Part shown: in pieces, positions 6,932 to 13,663 of the stretch
How the letters are laid out: each line of letters starts with the position of its first letter
How positions within the stretch are numbered: position 1 is the stretch's first letter
Assembly (NCBI GenBank): GCA_032125995.1
Contig: JAQBBQ010000169.1
Span: 1-15,398, forward strand
Length of the DNA: 15,398 nucleotides
Source of the DNA: SG8-39 sp032125995
Lineage (GTDB): Bacteria; Pseudomonadota; Gammaproteobacteria; Burkholderiales; SG8-39
Reading direction: 5' to 3'
Made by a program: the position numbers and the translations under genes
The notes under the pieces: model-generated
What the model was told of the DNA's origin: nothing
Seen by the model: only the letters and a program-made list of their open reading frames with translations
Database searches by the model: none

Positions 6932-9234
6932 ACGCGCCCTTGAAGAAACTCAGCGAGCTCGCACCCGCGCGCTTCGACGGCCGCGCGAGCGGCTACGTGC
7001 CGCCGAAGACGCTTTCGATTGCGAAGAAGCTGCGCCTGCACCGCAAATGGGATCGGGAGATCGACCCGGTGACCTTCGAGGTCGTGCGCCACGCGCTGTG
7101 GAACGTAAACGAGGTGCACGGCGCGACGATCCAACGCCTGTCGGGTTCGCCGGTGGCGATGTACGCGCTCGACCTCAACCCGTCGATCCTCACCGAAGAC
7201 GCCGAGTTCGTCTATTTCGGTCCCTACATGCAGTACATGTCAGGCGTCACCGATACGCAGGTGAAATGGACGCTCGAGAATCGCAGCGACAACCCGGGCA
7301 TCATGGACGGCGACATGTTCCTCGCCAACGACCCCTGGGTCGGCGCCGCGCACCAGATGGACGTGATGCTGCTGTGCCCGGTGTTCTGGAAGGGCGAGCT
7401 GTTCTGCTGGGTGACCAACTGCCTGCATCAGTACGACATCGGCGGCATCACGCCGGGCAGCTTCTGCCCCTCGGCGCGCGACGCCTTCGACGAGGGCATC
7501 CTCATCCCGCCGGTGAAGATCATTGAGGGCAACGAAATCCGCCGCGACATCGAGGAACTCTACCTGCGCTCTTCGCGCAAGCCGTCGGCCGTGGCGCTCG
7601 ACTTCCGCGCCCAGCTCGCGGGCAACATTACCGCGCGCGACCGGGTCCTCGCGCTCATCGGGCGCTACGGCGCATCGACCGTCAAAGGCGTGATGAAGAA
7701 GATCCTCGACGATGGCGAGCGCGCGTTCCTGAAAAAGCTCGCGCGCCTGCCCGACGGCGTTTGGCGCGACCGCACCTACGTCGAGTGCTGCCGCCCGGGC
7801 GATCGCGCGGCGCACCAGGTGATGCTCACCGTGCGCAAAGAGGGAAAGAAGCTGATCTTCGAGAACGCGGGCACCGATCCGCAGACGGGCGGCATCAACG
7901 CCACCTACTCCGGCTGGCGCGGCGCCATCATGGTGGCGCTCAATGAACTCATGTGTTGGGAGCAGTACTACGCGGTGGGCGGTGCGCTGCGCCACGTCGA
8001 TTTCGATCCGACGCCGGGGACGCTCAATTGCGCCGACTTTCCCGCCTCGGTCTCGACCGCGCCGGTGCAGTGCATGGAAATCTCGCTCTACCCGGCCTAC
8101 AACGTACTCTCGAAGATGATCTTCCCCGACCCGGACCTGCGGCGCGACGTGATGTGCATCGGCGGCACCAGCCAGTGGCCGGCAACCATCTTCCGCGGCA
8201 TCGACCAGTGGGGCGAGCGCTACGGCTACATCCTGGTCGACCCGATCGGCGGCGCGATCGGCGCCTTCTCGCATGCCGACGGCATCTCGACCGGCGGCCA
8301 GGCGCGAACGCCGATCTGCAAGCTGCCGAACGTCGAACACACCGAGCAGAGCTTCCCGGTGCTCTTTCTGTACCGCAAGGAAATCACCGACTCGGGCGGC
8401 GCCGGCAAGTGGCGCGGCGGGCTTTCGGCCGAGTCCTGCTTCATTCCGCACGGCACCGATGAGATCGTGCAGGACACGCTGTCCTCGGGCAATGCGATCC
8501 CGACCTCGACCGGCATGATGGGCGGCTATCCAGGCGCGGTGAACCGCTATCGGTTCGTTCGTGGGTCGGATGTCGCCGCACGTATGCACGCATCCGACAT
8601 GCCAGGCGACATCGACGAGCTCGATGGAACGCCCGAAACGCTGCAACTCAGGCAGCAGGATTTCGTCCAGAACCCGGCCGATGTCTACGCGGTGCTGTGG
8701 TCGGCCGCCGGCGGCTTCGGCGATCCGCTCGAGCGCGATCCCGTGCGGGTAGCCACCGACGTCGACAATGCCGACGTCTCGCCCGCGACGGCGAAGGACG
8801 TCTACGGCGTGGTGCTCGGCGCTGACGGAACAGCGAATGCCGAGGCGACCCTCCGCGAACGCGAGGCGCTGCGCCGCGCGCGGCTCGAACGATCGATTAA
8901 GCCGGCGGGGGCGCACCGCACGCTGAACGGCAAGACGCGCTTTCTTGCCACCGAGAACCTCGCGGTGCGCGAACACGGCAAGGCGCTGCACTGGGCCTGC
9001 GCCGGCTGCGCAACCGACCTCGGGCCGATCAAAGACAACTACAAGGAACGCTGCGCGCGCGACGACCGCCCGATCGAAACCTCGAACCCGATCGTCGGCG
9101 ATCCGCAGCGCTTCATCGATCCGACGCCGCAATTCCGCCAGTTCTGCTGCCCGGCTTGCGGGCGGCTGATCGAGAACGAGATCGCGCGCGCCGACGACCC
9201 GCTGCTGACAGATATCGAGCTGCGGCTGAAGTGA
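6928..9234 (+). CDS. HyuB / acetone-carboxylase alpha-like subunit with fused gamma-like zinc domain (768 aa)
   Basis: Catalytic partner of the preceding HyuA-like ATPase. Residues about 45-620 are a HyuB domain: DPVTFEVVRHALWNVNEVHG, GDMFLANDPWVGAAHQMDV, FRAQLAGNITARDR, SGGAGKWRGG and GGGFGDP-like AAGGFGDPLERDP. After a charged linker, the last about 80 residues form a zinc-ribbon-like module with Cys691-x2-Cys694 and Cys741-x2-Cys744 (extra Cys709 and Cys740). The pattern C..C-x-x-D-L...KDN[WY]K....R..P...QF-CP.CG strongly recalls the separate acetone carboxylase gamma subunit (AcxC, PF08882). Thus alpha and gamma appear fused in one chain. The gene starts at ATG inside the ATGA stop-start overlap, implying coupled translation. 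The gamma-like tail favours a metal-dependent carboxylase over a simple hydantoinase, but the substrate is unknown. Confidence 0.92.
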   Translation: MNAPLKKLSELAPARFDGRASGYVPPKTLSIAKKLRLHRKWDREIDPVTFEVVRHALWNVNEVHGATIQRLSGSPVAMYALDLNPSILTEDAEFVYFGPYMQYMSGVTDTQVKWTLENRSDNPGIMDGDMFLANDPWVGAAHQMDVMLLCPVFWKGELFCWVTNCLHQYDIGGITPGSFCPSARDAFDEGILIPPVKIIEGNEIRRDIEELYLRSSRKPSAVALDFRAQLAGNITARDRVLALIGRYGASTVKGVMKKILDDGERAFLKKLARLPDGVWRDRTYVECCRPGDRAAHQVMLTVRKEGKKLIFENAGTDPQTGGINATYSGWRGAIMVALNELMCWEQYYAVGGALRHVDFDPTPGTLNCADFPASVSTAPVQCMEISLYPAYNVLSKMIFPDPDLRRDVMCIGGTSQWPATIFRGIDQWGERYGYILVDPIGGAIGAFSHADGISTGGQARTPICKLPNVEHTEQSFPVLFLYRKEITDSGGAGKWRGGLSAESCFIPHGTDEIVQDTLSSGNAIPTSTGMMGGYPGAVNRYRFVRGSDVAARMHASDMPGDIDELDGTPETLQLRQQDFVQNPADVYAVLWSAAGGFGDPLERDPVRVATDVDNADVSPATAKDVYGVVLGADGTANAEATLREREALRRARLERSIKPAGAHRTLNGKTRFLATENLAVREHGKALHWACAGCATDLGPIKDNYKERCARDDRPIETSNPIVGDPQRFIDPTPQFRQFCCPACGRLIENEIARADDPLLTDIELRLK

Positions 9235-9278
9235 GGGCGGTGCGGCCCTGGGAAGTCGCCAGGCGGACGCGGGCGCCT

Positions 9279-9295
9279 CCGGCCCGTATGGCCGG
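9279..9295. terminator. GC-rich hairpin between convergent operons
   Basis: CCGGCC (9279-9284), a 5-base loop CGTAT, then GGCCGG (9290-9295) form a perfect 6-bp stem. It lies in the short gap between the hyuB-like stop (9234) and the stop of the small minus-strand gene (9299), where a bidirectional terminator would be useful. No T run follows on either strand, so termination is a guess from position and structure. Confidence 0.35.
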
Positions 9296-9298
9296 CAA

Positions 9299-9511
9299 TC
9301 AGTTCGGGCTTGGATTGCCGCGCGAAGGACTTGCCAGCCTGAACTTTCCTGTCGCGCGCATCTGCTCGAAGCGGCGCAGCACGTCCGCCATCCCCTCCAC
9401 TGCCTCGAGCTTCTGACGCAAGCTCAGAGACTGGAAGTATCGCAGTTGCGAAAGGGCGTGCGCGTGCCAGGCGGCAGCGTCGCGCCGAACAGGGTTGGAT
9501 TCACTGTCCAT
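9299..9511 (-). CDS. Small partner protein of the nucleotidyltransferase (70 aa, hypothetical)
   Basis: Short, largely helical protein with no transmembrane segment. Its core HALSQLRYFQSLSLRQKLEA (18-37) followed by VEGMADVLRRFEQMR resembles small proteins that I associate with AbiEii/MNT-type nucleotidyltransferase genes (pattern LSFREKLEALE). It starts inside the end of that gene: ATG at 9511 (or GTG at 9514) overlaps the nucleotidyltransferase stop at 9501, so translation is coupled. It is probably a structural or regulatory partner, possibly the antitoxin-like half of the pair. The function is not established from sequence. Confidence 0.7.
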   Translation of the reverse strand: MDSESNPVRRDAAAWHAHALSQLRYFQSLSLRQKLEAVEGMADVLRRFEQMRATGKFRLASPSRGNPSPN

Positions 9512-10016
9512 CACGATCGTCCGAATCCCGCAACCGACTCAACTGCCGCACGTCTTCAAGATCTTTTTCCCGTCCCGCGTTGCGCTTCATCCCTAACAGC
9601 GCATCGATGCCGAGAAATCGCACCGTCATGCCCGGCGCGATGTCGCCGACCAGAGCCCGATCGAACTCGACGTCAAAATCGAACGGCTCGGATACGAACA
9701 GGTCGATCCGCGTATCGAAGTGACGATCGCTGTGGAGTTGGAACACCACCATACCTTTCTCGCGTATCCACGCCTCGCGCTTCGCGGGGTCGGCGAAATC
9801 GCGCGCGGCGACCGGCACCAGCGGCCGATAATCCTGCCGCTCGAGCGCCTCGAGGGCGCGCAGCAGGTTGTCTGGCAGCAATTGAACCACGAGATCGACG
9901 TCGAACGTCACTCGGCCGTAGCCGTGGGCCGCGACCGCGAGGCCACCGACCACCAGATACCGAACACGCGCCTCGTTCAGTTCTCGCGCGATTGCCTCCA
10001 GGCTTGCGAGCTTCAT
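9501..10016 (-). CDS. MNT/AbiEii-like nucleotidyltransferase (171 aa)
   Basis: Predicted minimal nucleotidyltransferase of the polymerase-beta superfamily. The N-terminal signature is present: VVGGLAVAAHGYGR (22-35), with the paired glycines, then VTFDVDLVV (36-44), where Asp39 and Asp41 are the metal-binding pair. IDLF (104-107) supplies a third acidic residue, Asp105. Such enzymes add a nucleotide to RNA, tRNA or protein; several are toxins in two-gene systems (AbiEii, MenT, MntA/HepT). Here the gene overlaps a small downstream partner. The ATG at 10016 has no Shine-Dalgarno, but TATCCT (10028-10023) sits where a -10 box would give a leaderless message; no -35 is seen. The target is unknown, and a housekeeping role cannot be excluded. 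Confidence 0.85.
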   Translation of the reverse strand: MKLASLEAIARELNEARVRYLVVGGLAVAAHGYGRVTFDVDLVVQLLPDNLLRALEALERQDYRPLVPVAARDFADPAKREAWIREKGMVVFQLHSDRHFDTRIDLFVSEPFDFDVEFDRALVGDIAPGMTVRFLGIDALLGMKRNAGREKDLEDVRQLSRLRDSDDRDGQ

Positions 10017-10061
10017 GCGCGCAGGATAGCGCAGCCGGAGGCGGCCGCGCGCAGAGCCCGG

Positions 10062-10196
10062 CTAGGCAGGCCCCAAAGCGCCGCACTGCTCGAGCGCCGC
10101 GCGCGCCTCGGCCAAATCTAGGGTGGCACCGATCGTCTCGAAGATGCGCGCGGCGTCCGGCGGAAAAGTCGAAGTAGAATTCGCCCCGACATTCAT
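10062..10196 (-). pseudogene. Orphan 3' fragment resembling the end of a TPR regulator/cyclase-type protein
   Basis: A 44-codon open frame ends at TAG (10062). Residues from position 14, DAARIFETIGATLDLAEARA (bases 10157 downward), read like the last tetratricopeptide-type helix pair of large TPR regulators or adenylate cyclases, where LF..IGA..DLARA..AL is a common ending. Upstream of base 10157 the frame loses any resemblance. I therefore read this as the decayed end of a lost gene rather than a working small protein. It is a pattern judgement, not a database match. The remainder of the 316-base gap from 10017 to 10332 shows nothing else I can support; it must hold the divergent promoters of the nucleotidyltransferase and the acyltransferase. 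Confidence 0.35.
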
Positions 10197-10332
10197 GAAG
10201 TTTGCTGCCTGCACCTCGTTCTCGCCCTTGGAGGCAACCGAGTGCCGGCCAGCGAGCGATTGCCCGGCAGTGAACAAGCGATCCGTGACTGATTCCGAAG
10301 TTCTGCAGGAGGGCCACCGGCCGCTGCAGGAG

Positions 10333-11199
10333 ATGCGTCCAGCGCTGCGCGTGCTGTTTCGGCTCATTGGCGCCCTCCCGCTTCGCGTTGTGCAGGCAAT
10401 CGGCGCCTTGCTCGCGAGGGTCGCGATTGCGCTTTCCAAGCGCGAGCGCACGCGTCTGGCGGAGAACCTGCGCGCGGCAGGTTTCGATACGCCCGGCATG
10501 GCGCGCGCGGCGACGGCCGAGGCCGGCAAGATGCTGCTCGAGATGGTGTGGTTCTGGCAAAGACCGCAGGACGAGCTGGTGAAACTCGTGCGCCGCTTCG
10601 AAGGCGAGCACTTAGCGATCGAGGCGCAGACGCGCGGCAAGGGCATTATCTTTCTCACGCCGCATCTGGGTTGCTTCGAGATCTCATCGCACTACGCCGC
10701 GTCGCGTTCCCAGATCACGGTCATCTACAGTCCGCCGAGGCAGCGGCTGTTCAAGTTGTTCGCGCAACTGGGTCGCGCGCGCGGCAACGTTCGCTTGGTA
10801 GAAGCCAACACGCGGGGCGCGACGGCGCTGCTCGCCGCGCTCAGGCGCGGCGAGTGGGTCGGCATTCTGCCTGACCAGGTACCGACGCGCGGCGAGGGCG
10901 AATGGGCCCAATTCTTCGGCCGACCCGCGTACTCGATGACACTGTGGAGCCGCCTGCAGCAACGCACCGGCGCGACGGTACTCCTGTGTTTCTGCGAGCG
11001 CCTGGCGCACGGCAAGGGCTATGACATCCATCTGGAACCGCTCCCGGACCCTGAGCCCGACGAGTCTCCCGCGCGCCGGCTGAACCGCACGCTCGAAAAC
11101 ATGATCCGGCGCAAACCCGAGCAGTATCTGTGGTCATACAATCGTCATCGGATTCCGTTCGGGGTCCCGCCGCCCCCCGAGTCAGATTCGAAGGAATAA
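10333..11199 (+). CDS. LpxL/HtrB-family lipid A-type lauroyl/myristoyl acyltransferase (288 aa)
   Basis: Inner-membrane acyltransferase that in this family adds a secondary acyl chain to lipid A precursors from acyl-ACP. The N-terminal hydrophobic stretch (LIGALPLRVVQAIGALLARV, 11-30) is the usual membrane anchor. The catalytic H-x4-E motif is present as His111 and Glu116 (TPHLGCFEIS). Later family marks are GILPDQVP, AQFFGRPAYSMT and a C-terminal PEQYLWSYNRHR. Length agrees with LpxL proteins (about 290-310 aa). The frame is open back to 10123, but conservation begins at MRPALRVLF. ATG 10333 is chosen although AGGAG (10328-10332) abuts it with no spacer; GTG 10285 is an alternative. The next gene follows after 17 bases. 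The acceptor could be lipid A or another envelope lipid (ornithine lipid, polyene-type product); this is not resolved. Confidence 0.88.
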   Translation: MRPALRVLFRLIGALPLRVVQAIGALLARVAIALSKRERTRLAENLRAAGFDTPGMARAATAEAGKMLLEMVWFWQRPQDELVKLVRRFEGEHLAIEAQTRGKGIIFLTPHLGCFEISSHYAASRSQITVIYSPPRQRLFKLFAQLGRARGNVRLVEANTRGATALLAALRRGEWVGILPDQVPTRGEGEWAQFFGRPAYSMTLWSRLQQRTGATVLLCFCERLAHGKGYDIHLEPLPDPEPDESPARRLNRTLENMIRRKPEQYLWSYNRHRIPFGVPPPPESDSKE

Positions 11200-11216
11200 T
11201 TCTCTACGGCATCGCA

Positions 11217-13076
11217 ATGGAACTTCCTCGGCGCACCCGCGGCGATGAATTGCTCAAACCGGGCGAGTTGACACGCGTTCGCGAGCGCCTGCGGATTCGC
11301 GCGCGCGCGCATGACCTGTCGTCCGTGATCGCCTGCGCCTTCGACCATCGCACGCGGATGCTGCCGTTCATCTTCGCCGACACGCGAATGATCCCCGCGG
11401 GTGTCCGGGCCGTCGGCTCGGCGATGGTGGACGCCGGGTTCGACAAGACCCGGATCGTCCTGCAGCAGTGGAATCGCAATTTCCGGCCGTCGCAAATGCA
11501 GCTCGACGGCAGGATCCCCGATGTATTCATGGTGTCGAGCATGAGCCTGCATTCCGAGACCTGCATGGATCTGATCCGTGATGCCCACCGGATCGACCTC
11601 GCGCATCGTCCGCTGATCATCGCCGGCGGTCCGCACGCGGTCTACGAGCCCTATGACTTGTTCAGTTCCAGCCCCGCGCGTCCGGGTAGCGCTGACGTCG
11701 TCGTCACGGGTGAGGAATTCGTCCTGCTGACTTTCCTCGAAGCGGTGCTGTCGATGCGCGGCCGCGGCGAGTCAATGCGGGCGGCGTTCGTTCGCGCGCG
11801 CGACAGCGGGGCGCTCGACAATGTTCCGGGGCTCGTCTATTCGCGCGGCGGCAAGGACGGCGTTGCCGAGGAACTGGTCGACACGGGCATTCAACGCCTC
11901 GTCGGCGATCTCGACGAGCTGCCCCATCCGGTACTCGGGTACCGCCTGATGGAACCCCCGGGCCGACACACAACGCTCAGCGCGCGCGCGATGCCGGTCG
12001 ATCAGGTACGCATGCGGAGTCCCATCAGTTCGCTGGTCCTGACCTTCGGCTGCAAATTCGCCTGTCCGTACTGCCCGATTCCCGCCTATAACCAGCGCCA
12101 GTATCGGGTGAAGAGCGGCGAGCGAATCGCCGACGAGATGTTCCGCCTCAACCAGGAATACGGTCTGCGCCGATTCTTCGGCGCCGACGACAACTTCTTC
12201 AACGACAAATCGCGCACGCTCGATATCGTCGAAAAGCTGGCCCGCGCGGAATTCGACGGCGTCAAGCTTCGCAGTCGGGCACGCTGGTACACGGAGGTGA
12301 CCGTCCACGATACGCTGCGGATGCGGGACCACCTGCCGCTGATACGCGAGTCGGGCTGCCGAGCGCTGTGGCTCGGCGTCGAAGATGTAACCGCGACGCT
12401 CGTCAAGAAGGGCCAGAGCGCGGACAAGACCACTGAGGCGTTTCGCGCGCTGCGGGAAGCGGGCATCTCCCCGATGCCAATGATGATGCACCACGACTCG
12501 CAGCCACTCTACTCGCGCGGGTCGAACTACGGCCTGCTGAATCAGATTGATCTCCTGCGCAGGGCCGGCGCCGTCTCGATGCAGGTGCTGATGCTCACGC
12601 CCGCCGTGGGTTCGAAGCTGCTCGAGTCGACCTACACGAGCGGTCAGGTTTTGGCCAGCGCAGGCGGCAAGGCCGTGCGCCCCTACATGTGCGACGGCAA
12701 CTACGTGGTGGCGTCCAATAAAAAGCGTCCGTGGAAGAACCAGCTGACGATACTTGCAGGATATCTGTACTTCTACAATCCGGTCTGGTTTGTCGTCGCG
12801 CTGATCCGTTGCAGGACGCGGGTTGCCGGGATGCCCGCCTTTTTGCAGATCTTCGGCATGATGGGACTGGTGATGACGATCATCCGCACATCGGGTTGGG
12901 CTGTACGCCTGAAGTTCGGCCGAATCGAGCGCCAATCCCGTCCGCCGGTCAGTCAAATCCCGATGCGTGGTGTCGACGGCGCGCCGGCGAGTCACGACGC
13001 GTCGCTCACACCGATCGAAGTGCACCGTCCGCTGGCGCGGCCTGCGGCGCGGCCGCGCGAAACGGCGGTGCCTTAA
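11217..13076 (+). CDS. B12-binding-domain-type radical SAM protein (619 aa)
   Basis: Radical SAM enzyme with the [4Fe-4S] motif C279-x3-C283-x2-C286 (TFGCKFACPYCPIPAYN). The N-terminal 40-170 region has the layout of a cobalamin-binding Rossmann domain: PDVFMVSSMSLHSE, LIIAGGPHAVYEP and DVVVTGEE. However, the base-off histidine motif DxHxxG is not seen. After the radical SAM barrel, two hydrophobic stretches (about 509-530 and 538-553) suggest membrane association, and the last about 50 residues are Pro/Ala/Arg-rich and probably disordered. The frame is open from GTG 11130, inside the previous gene, but ATG 11217 is the first plausible start. It follows the LpxL-like gene by 17 bases and is surely co-transcribed, so a lipid substrate is a reasonable guess. 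Related architecture occurs in hopanoid and bacteriochlorophyll enzymes. I cannot assign it to a named subfamily. Confidence 0.88.
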   Translation: MELPRRTRGDELLKPGELTRVRERLRIRARAHDLSSVIACAFDHRTRMLPFIFADTRMIPAGVRAVGSAMVDAGFDKTRIVLQQWNRNFRPSQMQLDGRIPDVFMVSSMSLHSETCMDLIRDAHRIDLAHRPLIIAGGPHAVYEPYDLFSSSPARPGSADVVVTGEEFVLLTFLEAVLSMRGRGESMRAAFVRARDSGALDNVPGLVYSRGGKDGVAEELVDTGIQRLVGDLDELPHPVLGYRLMEPPGRHTTLSARAMPVDQVRMRSPISSLVLTFGCKFACPYCPIPAYNQRQYRVKSGERIADEMFRLNQEYGLRRFFGADDNFFNDKSRTLDIVEKLARAEFDGVKLRSRARWYTEVTVHDTLRMRDHLPLIRESGCRALWLGVEDVTATLVKKGQSADKTTEAFRALREAGISPMPMMMHHDSQPLYSRGSNYGLLNQIDLLRRAGAVSMQVLMLTPAVGSKLLESTYTSGQVLASAGGKAVRPYMCDGNYVVASNKKRPWKNQLTILAGYLYFYNPVWFVVALIRCRTRVAGMPAFLQIFGMMGLVMTIIRTSGWAVRLKFGRIERQSRPPVSQIPMRGVDGAPASHDASLTPIEVHRPLARPAARPRETAVP

Positions 13077-13134
13077 CCGCTGAGCGTCGCCAACGCGCGG
13101 TCGAGGCGCGCGACGACGTCGAGCTGCGCCTGCG
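13073..13134 (-). other. Coding-like stretch after the AroQ-like stop, in the -1 frame
   Basis: Just past the AroQ-like stop codon the minus strand continues as an open frame one base back from it, giving AQAQLDVVARLDRALATLSG and a stop at 13075-13073. Nearly every codon ends in G or C, like the real genes here, and the stop shares TTAA with the convergent radical SAM gene. The AroQ-like tail contains a run of six A's where a -1 slip would join the two frames. It may be a true extension, a sequence error or chance. Confidence 0.25.
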
Positions 13135-13632
13135 CTAGCGCCGGACGGCTTTCTTCGCCGTGTTTTCTTTTTTCGCCCTCGCGGCACGCGCGGGCGCGCG
13201 CCCTTGCTTGAGGTGCGCGAGCATCGCCTCCAACCCGAGAACGTAGGACTGCACGCCGAAGCCGGCAATCATGCCGACTGCGACCTCGGCGAGGATCGAG
13301 TGGATGCCGCGCCGCTCGACATTGGTAATGTGCACTTCGATGTACGGCAGCGGGATCGCGCGCAGGCAGTCGCGCAGCGCATAGCCGGCGAAGAGGAATG
13401 CGGCCGGGTTCATCACCAGCCCGTCGATTTTGTCGTCGACCGCGCGGTAGAGGCGCTCGATCGCCGTGGCCTCGTCATGGGTGTAGAGGATGTCGAGCGT
13501 ATAACCCTGCGCACGCGCGTGCCGCAGCAGCAGCGCGTCGAGCTGCTTCGCCGTCGTCGTGCCGTAGAGCTCGGGCTGGCGCCGCCCGAGGTAGCTCAAG
13601 TTGGGGCCCTGAATCAGCAGCAGCTTGGGCAT
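13135..13632 (-). CDS. Divergent type II 3-dehydroquinate dehydratase (AroQ) homologue (165 aa)
   Basis: Flavodoxin-like AroQ fold. Family marks are LLLIQGPNLSYLGRRQPELY (4-23, with the lid Arg17/18 and Tyr23), Asn75 in MNPAA, ALRD (85-88), IEVHITNVE (98-106, Glu99 and His101) and IAGFG (122-126). True enzymes convert 3-dehydroquinate to 3-dehydroshikimate. In them the segment after Asn is NPGAYTHTS; here it is NPAAFLFAG, so the substrate-binding His81 (M. tuberculosis numbering, which coincides here) is Phe81. The segment with Arg112 (AREEFRRHS-like) is shortened to RRGIHS. The C-terminal 25 residues are Lys/Arg/Ala-rich and unusual. The start is firm: GGGAGGA (13645-13639) lies six bases before ATG. 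It is last in the livG-livF-SBP operon, 31 bases after the binding protein, rather than among aro genes. A catabolic lyase or a non-shikimate role is more likely than aromatic biosynthesis. Confidence 0.85.
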   Translation of the reverse strand: MPKLLLIQGPNLSYLGRRQPELYGTTTAKQLDALLLRHARAQGYTLDILYTHDEATAIERLYRAVDDKIDGLVMNPAAFLFAGYALRDCLRAIPLPYIEVHITNVERRGIHSILAEVAVGMIAGFGVQSYVLGLEAMLAHLKQGRAPARAARAKKENTAKKAVRR

Positions 13633-13663
13633 GGTTGTTCCTCCCGCCAGATGGTTAACACGC

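Noticed and set aside
7240..9132. 630-codon minus-strand open frame
   Set aside because: It lies fully antisense to the well-supported HyuB-like gene and shows no family feature.
10123..10332. 70-residue N-terminal extension of the LpxL-like protein
   Set aside because: The extra residues show no likeness to the family, whose membrane anchor begins at about the chosen ATG.
11130..11216. Earlier GTG start of the radical SAM gene inside the acyltransferase gene
   Set aside because: It would overlap the previous gene by 70 bases and has no ribosome site; ATG 11217 is a more economical start.
13132..13141. GCGCTAGCGC palindrome as terminator of the AroQ-like gene
   Set aside because: It has no loop, overlaps the stop codon and has no T run after it, so it cannot form a usual terminator hairpin.
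11772..13268. 498-codon minus-strand open frame
   Set aside because: It is antisense to the radical SAM gene and crosses the AroQ-like gene in another frame; no recognisable domain.
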